From NCBI GenBank assembly GCA_015065385.1, contig SVQK01000057.1, positions 1-64,000 on the forward strand: DNA of 64,000 nt, given 5' to 3'. Within the stretch, counting starts at the first letter, position 1. Every line of letters starts with the position of its first letter. Below, one piece after another: positions 18,687 to 27,094 of this stretch. The notes beneath the pieces are model-generated. The model was not told the DNA's origin, searched no databases, and saw nothing but the letters and a program-made list of their open reading frames with translations. A program made the translations under genes and the position numbers. This DNA is from Oscillospiraceae bacterium. GTDB lineage: Bacteria; Bacillota; Clostridia; Oscillospirales; CAG-272.

Positions 18687-19784
18687 ATGAAACCGTATTT
18701 TTCCTTCCAGTGGCACATCACCGACGAATGCGACCAGCGGTGCAAGCACTGCTACATCTTCTCAGGCGACCCGTGCAGAAAACTCGTCAGCATGACATGG
18801 GACGAAATGCAGGACACGTTCTACAACTGCCTCGACTTCTGCGAAATCTGGGACAGACAGCCGTATTTCTACCTCACAGGCGGAGACCCGATCCTGCACC
18901 CGGATTTCTGGCGGCTGCTCGACCTCTTTCACGAGCGCGGGATCCCCTTCACGATCATGGGCAATCCGTTCCATCTGAACGACGCGGTGTGCCGGGAGCT
19001 GAAATACTACGGGTGCCGGAAGTATCAGCTTTCCCTTGACGGACTGCGCGAGACCCACGACTGGTTCCGCAAGCCGGGTTCCTATGACTGTACGCTCGAG
19101 AAGATCGGCTGTATCAACCGGGCCGAGATCCGTTCGGTCGTCATGACCACAGTTTCGGCGGCGAACCGCATGGAGGTTCCCGGGATCATCGACGCGGTTG
19201 TGAAAACCGGCGTAAACGTCTTTGCCTTCTCCCGCTACGTCCCTTCGGGCGCCCCTTCGGGGGGCGAGCTGGACATCTCTATGTCACCCGCCGAATACCG
19301 GGAACTTCTCGCCCTCTGCGACAAAAAGTTCAAAGAGTACGAGGCCGAGGGTACCTATTTCAACAAGAAGGACCACCTCTGGACGCTGTACGAATACGAG
19401 ACGGGACAGTTCAAAATCCCCGGGGACGCGCTTCCCGGAAGTACGATCCGCGACGGCTGCAACTGCGGGAACGGGCATCTGACGATCCTGCCGACCGGGG
19501 ACATTTACGCCTGCCGGAGAGTCACGGACAGCAAGGTGGGCAATGTGTTCGAGGACCGGCTTGCCGACGTGTGGGTCACGACGATGGAGGACTACCGGCG
19601 ATACGAAGATTTCTCAAAGTGCTCCCGGTGTAAGCTGAAGCAGTTCTGCCGGGGCTGTCCCGCCGTGGCGAAAGGCTATTCCGGCGACTTCTACGGCGAA
19701 GATCCCCAATGCTGGGCAAGCGAGGAAAACGGACTGCTGATACCGAAAAAGGAGGGGGAGGAGCATGAAAGCCGTAATGCTTGA
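18687..19784 (+). CDS. Radical SAM/SPASM maturase of the ACGX system
   Basis: 365 residues. The radical SAM cluster motif is C15-x3-C19-x2-C22 (CDQRCKHCY), followed by YFYLTGGDP and LSLDGL typical of the barrel. The C-terminal SPASM/twitch domain carries CNCGNGHLTILPTGDIYACRR, GNVFEDRLADVW and CSRCKLKQFCRGCP..QC for auxiliary iron-sulfur clusters. It should modify the Cys-rich peptide encoded just upstream. ATG 18687 follows AGGGGA; the frame opens further upstream but with no better start. It overlaps the next gene by 20 bp. Confidence 0.88.
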   Translation: MKPYFSFQWHITDECDQRCKHCYIFSGDPCRKLVSMTWDEMQDTFYNCLDFCEIWDRQPYFYLTGGDPILHPDFWRLLDLFHERGIPFTIMGNPFHLNDAVCRELKYYGCRKYQLSLDGLRETHDWFRKPGSYDCTLEKIGCINRAEIRSVVMTTVSAANRMEVPGIIDAVVKTGVNVFAFSRYVPSGAPSGGELDISMSPAEYRELLALCDKKFKEYEAEGTYFNKKDHLWTLYEYETGQFKIPGDALPGSTIRDGCNCGNGHLTILPTGDIYACRRVTDSKVGNVFEDRLADVWVTTMEDYRRYEDFSKCSRCKLKQFCRGCPAVAKGYSGDFYGEDPQCWASEENGLLIPKKEGEEHESRNA

Positions 19785-20712
19785 CAAGATCACAGAGGGA
19801 AGAGACGTCGTCCTGTCTGAGGTTCCCATCCCGGAGGTCCGCCCCGGTTGGGTGCTCGTGAAGGTCAGAGCGTTCGGCCTGAACCACTCCGAAAAGCTGC
19901 TCCGGTTGAACGAAATCCGAGGGAGCCACATCCAGAAGCCGATCATCCCCGGGATCGAGTGCGTCGGGGAAATTGTTGATCCTTCGGATACAGATCTGAC
20001 TGTCGGGCAGAAGGTCTGCGCGCTGATGGGCGGGATGGGACGTTCGTTCAACGGGAGCTATGCCGAATACGCCCTTCTTCCCCGCCGGATCGTCTTTCCC
20101 GTAGAATCCGATCTCCCGTGGGAGGCGCTCGGCGCGGTGCCGGAGACGTATTTCACGGCGTGGGGCAGCCTGTTCGAATGCCTGCGCCTCGCGCCGGAGG
20201 ACTGCCTTTTGATCCGCGGAGCCACCTGCGCCCTCGGGTACGCCGCGATGCAGATCGCAAAAGCCCTCGGCTGCCGTGTGACCGCGACGACGCACAGGGA
20301 AAGCAAGCTTCCCCTGCTCGCGGACGCGGACGAAGCGGTGCTCGACGACGGCGGGCTGACCGGAAAGATTCATGGCGTGACAAAAGCGCTCGACCTCGTC
20401 GGCCCGCGCAATCTCAGAGACACGCTCACCGCTGTGGATAAGGGCTCCATCGTCTGCCAGACCGGACTGCTCGGGGGCGTGTACGCGCTGAACGGCTTCG
20501 ATCCGATCAAAGACATTCCGAACGGCGTGTATCTCACCGGGTTCTTTTCGAACTATCCGACACAGAAGGTCATGGATGAGCTCTTCGCGTTTCTGAGCAA
20601 GACAAACTTGACGCCGAAATACGGGAAAGTATTCGATTTTGAACACATAAAAGACGCGGTTTCTTCACAGGATGAGGGTTCCGCCGACGGCAAAATCGTG
20701 GTAAAATGCTGA
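19765..20712 (+). CDS. Quinone-oxidoreductase-like MDR dehydrogenase
   Basis: 315-residue medium-chain dehydrogenase/reductase. N-terminal GroES-like domain MKAVML..EVRPGWVLVKVRAFGLNHSE and PGIECVGEI; Rossmann part LLIRGATCALGYAAMQIAKALGC with NADPH-type binding. No structural or catalytic zinc cysteine cluster is evident, so it looks like the zinc-free zeta-crystallin/quinone reductase branch. Its start overlaps the radical SAM gene by 20 bp, so it is in the same transcript and may be part of the peptide pathway or a neighbour by chance. GGAGGGGGAGG lies upstream of the ATG. Confidence 0.85.
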   Translation: MKAVMLDKITEGRDVVLSEVPIPEVRPGWVLVKVRAFGLNHSEKLLRLNEIRGSHIQKPIIPGIECVGEIVDPSDTDLTVGQKVCALMGGMGRSFNGSYAEYALLPRRIVFPVESDLPWEALGAVPETYFTAWGSLFECLRLAPEDCLLIRGATCALGYAAMQIAKALGCRVTATTHRESKLPLLADADEAVLDDGGLTGKIHGVTKALDLVGPRNLRDTLTAVDKGSIVCQTGLLGGVYALNGFDPIKDIPNGVYLTGFFSNYPTQKVMDELFAFLSKTNLTPKYGKVFDFEHIKDAVSSQDEGSADGKIVVKC

Positions 20713-20733
20713 TGCAAAGGACGGTGGTACGGC

Positions 20734-21660
20734 ATGATCATCAACACGGGACAGAGAACGGACATTCCCGCGTTCTATTCGGACTGGTTCGCAAACCGGC
20801 TGAAGGAGGGCTTTGTCTGCGTGCGCAATCCGTATTACCCGAATCAGGTCAGCCGCTACCGCCTCGATCCGTCCTTGGTGGACTGCATCGGCTTCTGCAC
20901 GAAAAACCCGGAGCCGATGTTCCGGTATTTCGACCTTCTGAAAGACTACGGTCAATACTGGTTCGTCACGATCACGCCCTACGGACGGGATATCGAACCG
21001 AACGTGAAGGACAAGCACAAACTCCTCGACGATTTCAGGCGGCTTTCGGAAACGGTCGGTGTCGATTCCGTGGGCTGGCGGTACGATCCGATCTTCCTAT
21101 CCGAAAGGTATTCCGCCGCCTACCACCTCCGCGCTTTTGAAAAGATGGCTTCCGCGCTGGACGGCTATACGAAAACCGCCGTGATCAGCTTTATCGACCT
21201 GTATCCGAAGGTCAGGCGCAATTTCCCCGAAGCAAGAGAGGTCACAAGGGAAGAACGGCTACAGCTCGGCAAGGCGTTCGCGGAGATCGCCGCCGCGCAC
21301 GGGATGACGCTCAAGCCCTGCGCCGAGGGGGACGATCTCGCGGTGTTCGGCGCGGACTGCGGAGGATGCACGCGAATTTCCGATTACGAAAAGGCGATCG
21401 GCAGGCGTCTGAACGCGCCGAAGAAAAAAGGGGCGCGGGAGGCATGCGCGTGTTATCTCGCCTGTGACATCGGCGCGTACAACACCTGCCTGCACTTATG
21501 CAGATACTGCTACGCGAACGCGGAACCGGCGAAGGTGCTGGCGCAAAGCAGGCTCCACGATCCGAAGTCGCCGTTTCTGATCGGGAACTATCAAAAGGAT
21601 GACGTGATCCACGACGTGCCGCAGAAGTCTTGGATCGACGGACAAACCGTACTGCTCTGA
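20734..21660 (+). CDS. DUF1848 family protein with radical-SAM-like CxxxCxxC motif
   Basis: 308 residues. The N-terminus MIINTGQRTDIPAFYSDWF and VRNPYYPNQVSRYRL plus WFVTITPYG and WRYDPIFLS are DUF1848 marks. Near the C-terminus CLHLCRYCYAN reads C-x3-C-x2-C, preceded by other cysteines (CGGC, CACYLAC), consistent with iron-sulfur binding related to radical SAM proteins though at the opposite end of the chain from usual. It starts 21 bp after the MDR gene and 10 bp before the macrodomain gene. Biochemical role unknown. Confidence 0.85.
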   Translation: MIINTGQRTDIPAFYSDWFANRLKEGFVCVRNPYYPNQVSRYRLDPSLVDCIGFCTKNPEPMFRYFDLLKDYGQYWFVTITPYGRDIEPNVKDKHKLLDDFRRLSETVGVDSVGWRYDPIFLSERYSAAYHLRAFEKMASALDGYTKTAVISFIDLYPKVRRNFPEAREVTREERLQLGKAFAEIAAAHGMTLKPCAEGDDLAVFGADCGGCTRISDYEKAIGRRLNAPKKKGAREACACYLACDIGAYNTCLHLCRYCYANAEPAKVLAQSRLHDPKSPFLIGNYQKDDVIHDVPQKSWIDGQTVLL

Positions 21661-21670
21661 AGGTGAACCT

Positions 21671-22444
21671 ATGAATCAGTCAGAAAGAAGACAATACCTG
21701 ATCCGCGCGCTTCTTGCGGAGAAGCCGGAATACCGGGATTTGGCGATCCCCGCGGACGAAACCGGACAGAGGCGGCTTCTGCGCTCTCTGTTCAACGTGC
21801 GTATGCCCGGGGCGATCGGCGGCGATTTCATTGCCGTACAGGACGAATACCTGAAAGAAGCGATACGCAAAAAAGGAGTCACCGACTATACCGCGCTGAA
21901 ACCGGTCGAACCCGGGCTTACCTTATGGCAGGGCGACATCACGACGCTGAAATGCGGAGCCATCGTCAACGCCGCCAATGCGGGCATGACCGGATGTTAT
22001 CAGCCGTGCCACAACTGCATCGACAACTGCATCCACACCTTTGCGGGCATGCAGCTGCGGAACTACTGCGCGGAGTTGATGAAAAAACAGGGCTTTGAAG
22101 AACCGACCGGTCGGGCGAAGATCACGCCGGCTTTCAATCTTCCGTGCGATTTCGTCATTCATACCGTCGGGCCGATCGTAAGCGGCAGACTGAATGAAAC
22201 GCACAAAAAACAGCTTGCGTCCTGCTACCGTTCCTGCCTGACAATCGCGGAGAATAACGGGGTGGGAAGCATCGCCTTCTGCTGTATCTCCACGGGCGTT
22301 TTCGGTTTCCCGCAGCGGGAGGCGGCAGAGATCGCGGTGCGGACGGTAAAAGAAACCAGAGAGAAAACGGGAAGCAAAATCGAGGTGATATTCAATGTTT
22401 TCAAAGATGAAGATTACGAAATCTACCGGGAGTACCTCGGATAA
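21671..22444 (+). CDS. Protein-ADP-ribose hydrolase (zinc-containing macrodomain)
   Basis: 257 residues. A macrodomain core includes LWQGDITTLKCGAIVNAANAG, HTVGPIV and STGVFGFPQREAA. The insert CYQPCHNCIDNCIHTFAG supplies the Cys/His ligands of the Firmicute zinc macrodomain class that removes ADP-ribose from proteins. GAAGGTG precedes the ATG. The next gene, a class M sirtuin, overlaps by 50 bp: writer and eraser of the same modification are coupled. Confidence 0.92.
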   Translation: MNQSERRQYLIRALLAEKPEYRDLAIPADETGQRRLLRSLFNVRMPGAIGGDFIAVQDEYLKEAIRKKGVTDYTALKPVEPGLTLWQGDITTLKCGAIVNAANAGMTGCYQPCHNCIDNCIHTFAGMQLRNYCAELMKKQGFEEPTGRAKITPAFNLPCDFVIHTVGPIVSGRLNETHKKQLASCYRSCLTIAENNGVGSIAFCCISTGVFGFPQREAAEIAVRTVKETREKTGSKIEVIFNVFKDEDYEIYREYLG

Positions 22445-23324
22445 TATCAAAAGGCTGAAAGAAGCTCTTGCCCGCGCCGACGCCGTGGTTATCGGTGCCG
22501 GGGCCGGACTTTCCACGTCGGCGGGATTTGTCTACAGCGGAGAGCGGTTCGAGAGGTATTTTACCGATTTTGCGTCCAAGTACCGTTTTGCGGACATGTA
22601 TTCCGGCGGGTTTTATCCGTACACGACCAAAGAAGAATTCTGGGCCTATTGGAGCCGGTATATCCAGGTCAACCGGTACATGGACGCGCCGAAGCCGGTC
22701 TACGCCGATTTGCTTGCTCTGGTGAAGGACAAAGACTATTTCGTCATTACCACCAACGTGGATCACTGCTTCCAGAAAGCGGGATTCGACAAAAAACGCC
22801 TGTTCTACACGCAGGGCGATTACGGCCTGTTCCAGTGCAGCGAGCCTTGTCATGAGAAGACTTACGAAAACGAAGAAACGATCCGCGCGATGGTGCTTTC
22901 GCAGGGATGGGAGATCGGGGCAGACAACGAACTGATCCTTCCGGAAGGCGCGTCGCTCAAAATGACCGTGCCGACGGAGCTTCTGCCCAAATGCCCGGTC
23001 TGCGGCAAGCCGTTGACCATGAATCTGCGCTCTGACGAGAAATTTGTTGAAGACGAAGGCTGGCACCGGGCGGCGGAGCGGTATGAGAACTTTTTGCGTA
23101 CCCGCGGGGGGAAAATGCTGTTCCTCGAACTCGGCGTCGGGTACAACACGCCGGGCATCATCAAGTTCCCCTTCTGGCAGATGACGGCGGGGAACCCGGA
23201 GGCCGTCTATGCCTGCGTCAACTTCGGCGAGGCCGTATGTCCGGAGCAGATCCGGGAGCGGTCTGTCTGCATAGACGGGGATATCGGAGAGGCGCTTGCC
23301 GGTATGAAGCTGCCGACCCTTTGA
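22395..23324 (+). CDS. Class M sirtuin (SirTM), protein ADP-ribosyltransferase
   Basis: 309 residues. NAD-binding GAGAGLSTSAGF and TTNVDHCF (Asn121) are present; where deacetylase sirtuins have the catalytic HG, this protein has TQGDYG (Gln140). Both match the catalytic Asn and Gln described for streptococcal SirTM. Four zinc cysteines lie in CSEPC and CPVC. SirTM enzymes ADP-ribosylate a lipoylated GcvH-like carrier; no gcvH-L or lplA gene is adjacent here. The start 22395 has GAGGTG at good distance; 22407 is the alternative. It closes the macrodomain operon. Confidence 0.9.
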   Translation: MFSKMKITKSTGSTSDNIKRLKEALARADAVVIGAGAGLSTSAGFVYSGERFERYFTDFASKYRFADMYSGGFYPYTTKEEFWAYWSRYIQVNRYMDAPKPVYADLLALVKDKDYFVITTNVDHCFQKAGFDKKRLFYTQGDYGLFQCSEPCHEKTYENEETIRAMVLSQGWEIGADNELILPEGASLKMTVPTELLPKCPVCGKPLTMNLRSDEKFVEDEGWHRAAERYENFLRTRGGKMLFLELGVGYNTPGIIKFPFWQMTAGNPEAVYACVNFGEAVCPEQIRERSVCIDGDIGEALAGMKLPTL

Positions 23325-23407
23325 GCTTCGGGAGAGCGCTGCGGGTGTGACGGTACACAATTCGGCGACTCCACCGTCGAAACCTTCCGGTGGCGTTTAT
23401 TCAGGGG

Positions 23408-23523
23408 ATCCCGCCGCCCCCTTCCGGGACGCAGACGAGCCGATTTTGCTCCGGAACCTGCGCTTCGCCTATCCGGGAACGAAAAGGCCGTCGTAGAAAT
23501 CCATGAGATGAAGCTCACGGCGG
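23408..23523 (+). pseudogene. Fragment of an ECF transporter ATPase gene
   Basis: 116 bp aligned with 42669-42785 in the intact A-component gene (shared CTTCCGGGACG, GACGAGCCGAT, CCTGCGCTTCGC, GATGAAGCTC). The fragment has a one-base deletion in the A-run and a TAG where the parent reads GTGG, so it cannot encode the protein. It abuts the 3' end of the ABC exporter permease. 23325-23407 holds nothing recognised. Confidence 0.75.
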
Positions 23524-23529
23524 TCTTTG

Positions 23530-26079
23530 TCACTCCCTGTTTTTCAGCACGACGCCCATGTCGATCCGGTCGATGCGGCGGACGAGGAGGCGGTTGATGC
23601 CGGCGTAGAGCAGCATGACTCCGCAGAAGAGCGCGGCGTACACCCAGAACGGGAAGCGAAGATCAATGGAACAGGCCACGTTCGAGACGAGATAGGGATA
23701 CACCGCGTCCATGAGGATCTTTGAAAGCGGAATGGCGGCGAGCGTCCCCGCGGCGATGAGAACGGTGTTCCCGTCGATGAACAGCTTCGAGAGCTCTCCC
23801 TGCCGGTAGCCGAAGACCTTGAAGAGCGCGATCCCTCCCGCCGACCTGTCGATCATGACCTTCATCATCAGGTACATCACCACGGCCATGATGGCGGAGG
23901 AGGCGATGATCATGGTATAGACCATTCCGGCCATCAGGTTCACGAACACGTCCGCCGCCTTGACCACGTCCTCCCGGGTGCTGACGGAATACAGCCGCCC
24001 CGGGTCGATCCCGAGATCCCGGTCGGAGAAGACGGCGTTGTAATAGTCCTCCCCCGCGCCGAAGAGCTCCCGCATCCGGTCGATATCCATGAAAACGCAG
24101 AACGAGGGCGCATAGGTCACGATCCTGTCCGCGGTGAAGGCGTAGGAGCGGTCGCTGTCGGGATCCTCGACGGTGAAGGAGTCCCCGGCTTTCAGTCCGT
24201 ATTTCTGCGCCATGGCCGAGCTGATCTCGACGCGGGTCATGCTGTCCGGCGGATCCGCGTCAAAGAAGGGATTGTCCCGCTCCAGCCCGAGCACCGTCAC
24301 GTCCATATGGTAGCCGAAGATTTCCTTTTTCAGGCTCTCGGCGTAGGCGGGGATCCCACCCTCCGGGACCTCTTCTTCCGGGTATTTGTAGAGGTACATA
24401 TACGCGTATTTCGTGTCGGCGACGTTGTCCTGCCCCACATGGACGCAGAGCGTGTAGGCGTTGATGCCGATCATCATGAGCAAGAGGCACACGAAGATCC
24501 CGAGCACCACGCCCGCCGCGCTCCGCCCCTCCCGGAGCATCTGCCGGAGACGGAACCGCCGGACGTAGCTCATGTTTCCGAGTTCAGCCCGGGACACGTC
24601 CCGCCGCTTTTCCTCCCCGCGGATCATCGCAAGAGCCGGGGCGGACAGACGGCGGCGGATCACGATCCAGTTCACGAGCACCGCGGTCAGGGGCGGCATG
24701 ACGATCCCGTAAAGGATCACCCAGAGTTCCGTGACCGTGTCGAGGGTGGGAACGGAGTAATACGCGTAGGTGTCCGCCGTCTGGAGGGGGACCCCGAAGC
24801 GGCTGTACCCGACTGCCGTTCCGACCGCTCCCGCCGCAAGACAGACAAGGGAGGGCAGGACCAGATAGTGCCGCAGAAGCTCCCCCCGCCGCACGCCCAG
24901 CGCGTACAGGGTGCCGATGACGCTCTGCTCCTCCTCGATCCCGTGCACGACGAAGACGCTGATGACGTAGGCCATGAGCGCGAGGATGATGATCCCGGCA
25001 AGGACGCTGGCGTATTTGTTGATGATCACGTCGTCCGCCGACGCGCCGATTCTCGGATTGTCCGCGGCGGTCACAAAGGAGCGGAGATTTTCGGTATCCC
25101 CGGACCAAACCTTGTCGAGCAGCTCCCAAACGGCGTCCCGCAGTTCTCCGCTTCCCTCGGCGGCTTCCTCCCCGGCTTTCCGGAGCGCGTCCAGCCCGTC
25201 GAAGAGCTCGTCCGGCATCATCGTCCGGAGGGAATCCGGGATGTCCGCCTGCATCCGATCCGACAGCCCGGCAATCGCCTCGCTCAGCTCTCCGATCCCC
25301 TCTGCCAGCTCGTCCGCGCCGTTTTTGAGATCGTCCCGCTTCCCGTAGATCTGCTTCCAGTACGCCTGAAAAACCGGGTCGTCCACCGCGTCGGGATCAA
25401 AGGAGAAGGTCTTGAGGTATTCTTTCAGCTCGTCATCCGTCAGCTTCCCGTTCAGCCGGTAGGCATAGAGGTATTCTTCGGACTGTAAGCTCTTCCCCGT
25501 TTCCGCCAGCCGGTCGTAAAGGCCGCCCGTCACAAAGGCCGTGCCGAAGTTCGCGCTGTCCACGGTGCTGTCGCCCATGGAGCGGTACGGCGCGTCGTAG
25601 TCCGGCGTTGTGGCGGAGCCGCTGACCGTCAGTTCGATCCCTCCCGCCGTGATGCTGTCCCCCACAGAGAGGGATTTCGTCTCGCAGTACCGCTTTTCGA
25701 GAAGGATTTCCGTATCGTCCGCCGGGGCTGCGCCGGTCTCGGTCTCGGCAAGGTCGATGCCTTCCCGGATCCGGAACACCCGGAGGATACTTCCGTCATC
25801 AAGCGCGTAATCCCGGTAAAACATCGGCTCGACGTCGATCCCACCCTGCCGGAGCAGGTCTTCCTCCGCCCCGGTCAGGGGGACGAACACGGTGAACTGC
25901 CCGTCCTCGATCCGGTTCGCCTCCGCGTGTTCCGCGCCGCCGAGGATGACCGTGTCCGCCGCGCCGATGAGACTGACGATCAGATACATGGACAAAAGGA
26001 TCATCAATCCGAGCGCCAGATACCGGAGAAAGTGGGCGCGGAGCTCTCTCAGGGTACGCCTTCCCCAAACCCGTCCCAT
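23530..26079 (-). CDS. ABC exporter permease, FtsX/MacB type
   Basis: 849 residues. One N-terminal membrane segment, a large extracytoplasmic domain (about residues 40-340, with a Glu/Leu-rich heptad-like stretch ELAEGIGELSEAI), three central membrane segments, a second pair of FtsX modules and four or more C-terminal segments. The layout, FtsX-like domains in tandem on one chain, is typical of Firmicute peptide or lipid exporters. It lies 1 bp after the ATPase gene and so is co-transcribed under the iron-box promoter. Substrate unknown. Confidence 0.88.
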   Translation of the reverse strand: MGRVWGRRTLRELRAHFLRYLALGLMILLSMYLIVSLIGAADTVILGGAEHAEANRIEDGQFTVFVPLTGAEEDLLRQGGIDVEPMFYRDYALDDGSILRVFRIREGIDLAETETGAAPADDTEILLEKRYCETKSLSVGDSITAGGIELTVSGSATTPDYDAPYRSMGDSTVDSANFGTAFVTGGLYDRLAETGKSLQSEEYLYAYRLNGKLTDDELKEYLKTFSFDPDAVDDPVFQAYWKQIYGKRDDLKNGADELAEGIGELSEAIAGLSDRMQADIPDSLRTMMPDELFDGLDALRKAGEEAAEGSGELRDAVWELLDKVWSGDTENLRSFVTAADNPRIGASADDVIINKYASVLAGIIILALMAYVISVFVVHGIEEEQSVIGTLYALGVRRGELLRHYLVLPSLVCLAAGAVGTAVGYSRFGVPLQTADTYAYYSVPTLDTVTELWVILYGIVMPPLTAVLVNWIVIRRRLSAPALAMIRGEEKRRDVSRAELGNMSYVRRFRLRQMLREGRSAAGVVLGIFVCLLLMMIGINAYTLCVHVGQDNVADTKYAYMYLYKYPEEEVPEGGIPAYAESLKKEIFGYHMDVTVLGLERDNPFFDADPPDSMTRVEISSAMAQKYGLKAGDSFTVEDPDSDRSYAFTADRIVTYAPSFCVFMDIDRMRELFGAGEDYYNAVFSDRDLGIDPGRLYSVSTREDVVKAADVFVNLMAGMVYTMIIASSAIMAVVMYLMMKVMIDRSAGGIALFKVFGYRQGELSKLFIDGNTVLIAAGTLAAIPLSKILMDAVYPYLVSNVACSIDLRFPFWVYAALFCGVMLLYAGINRLLVRRIDRIDMGVVLKNRE

Positions 26080-26080
26080 C

Positions 26081-26782
26081 TCAGAGATCCTCCAGCTGTG
26101 CCGCGGGGACGGGGGACGCGTTCTCTGCTTCGTCCACGATCATCCCGTCCCGGATGGTCAGCACCTTGTTTGCCATCTGCCGGATCGCGGCGTTGTGGGT
26201 CACCAGCAGGATCGTCGTGCCGTAGGTCCGGTTGATCCGTTCGAGCAGGATCAAAATCTCCCTGCTGGACGCGGAATCCAGCGCGCCCGTCGGTTCGTCG
26301 CAGAGCAGAAGCTCGGGGTTCTTGACGACGGCCCGGGCGATGGCGCACCGCTGCTGCTGGCCGCCGGAGAGCTGGGAGGGGAACTTTTTCCGGTGCTCCG
26401 TCATGCCGAGGGTGTCAAGCAGCTCCTCCATGGGAAGGGGATGCTTCGACAGGTATTCGCACACCTGCACGTTTTCCCATACCGTCAGATTCGGCACGAG
26501 GTTATAGAACTGGAACACAAAGCCCAGCTTTTCCCGCCGGTACTCTGCGAGGCCGTCCTTTTTCATGCCGCAGAGCTCCGCCCCGTCCACCCGGATCGAA
26601 CCGCTGTCCGCCGTTTCCAGCGCGCCGACGCAGTTCAGGAGGGTGGACTTGCCGGATCCGCTGGGGCCGAGGATGGCGCAGACCGATCCCCGCTCCACCG
26701 ACGTCGTGACACCCCGGAGCACCTGCGCGCGGCTGCTGCCGTCTCCGTAGCTCTTTTTGAGGTCCCTGATTTCCAGATACAT
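26081..26782 (-). CDS. ABC exporter ATPase, LolD/MacB type
   Basis: 233 residues. Walker [10 protein letters not shown], signature LSGGQQQR, Walker [14 protein letters not shown], switch LVTHNA. The GALD extension after Walker B is the mark of the MacB/LolD group. It powers the FtsX-type permease encoded directly downstream. The leader contains the TTAG-N6-CTAAC box overlapping the expected transcription start. A GGAGACG sequence precedes the ATG. Confidence 0.93.
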   Translation of the reverse strand: MYLEIRDLKKSYGDGSSRAQVLRGVTTSVERGSVCAILGPSGSGKSTLLNCVGALETADSGSIRVDGAELCGMKKDGLAEYRREKLGFVFQFYNLVPNLTVWENVQVCEYLSKHPLPMEELLDTLGMTEHRKKFPSQLSGGQQQRCAIARAVVKNPELLLCDEPTGALDSASSREILILLERINRTYGTTILLVTHNAAIRQMANKVLTIRDGMIVDEAENASPVPAAQLEDL

Positions 26783-26817
26783 TTTGCCGTCGTCTCCTTT
26801 GCAGTCAGCGCCAACGA

Positions 26818-26862
26818 TTAGTTTACGCTAACTATTATAGCACAGCCGCAGGGGAAAAGCAA
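26818..26862 (-). promoter_or_regulatory. Promoter with DtxR/IdeR-type iron box for the ABC exporter
   Basis: Minus strand: TTGCTT (26862-26857), 17-bp spacer, TATAAT (26839-26834), then immediately the box TTAG-TTTACG-CTAAC (plus-strand 26818-26832). The box covers the expected start point, a classic repressor position. Confidence 0.7.
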
Positions 26863-26990
26863 GCACCCCATGAGAAAAACAAAACGATCCTTCCCCAAAA
26901 AGCAGGTCGGTCTTACACCGTCTGCAACCTGCGATCGGTACCCATCCGGGCTGCTTATCCGCTGTTTTCCCACGATTTTTGCGATTTGAC

Positions 26991-27019
26991 TTGAAAAACG
27001 GGACTCCGCGGCGTATAAT
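26991..27019 (+). promoter_or_regulatory. Promoter of the ATC-hydrolase-like gene
   Basis: TTGAAA (26991-26996), 17-bp spacer, TATAAT (27014-27019). A decayed copy of the same promoter lies at 13118. Confidence 0.75.
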
Positions 27020-27094
27020 GATAAGCGGAAACTAACTTCTTTCTCCGGTGACGGTACCCGGAAAGCATGCGATGGAACGAAGGAGGCATATTCC

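Noticed and set aside
23530-26079. Long plus-strand ORFs opposite the exporter genes
   Set aside because: Antisense shadows of GC-rich coding DNA; the minus frames have clear domains.
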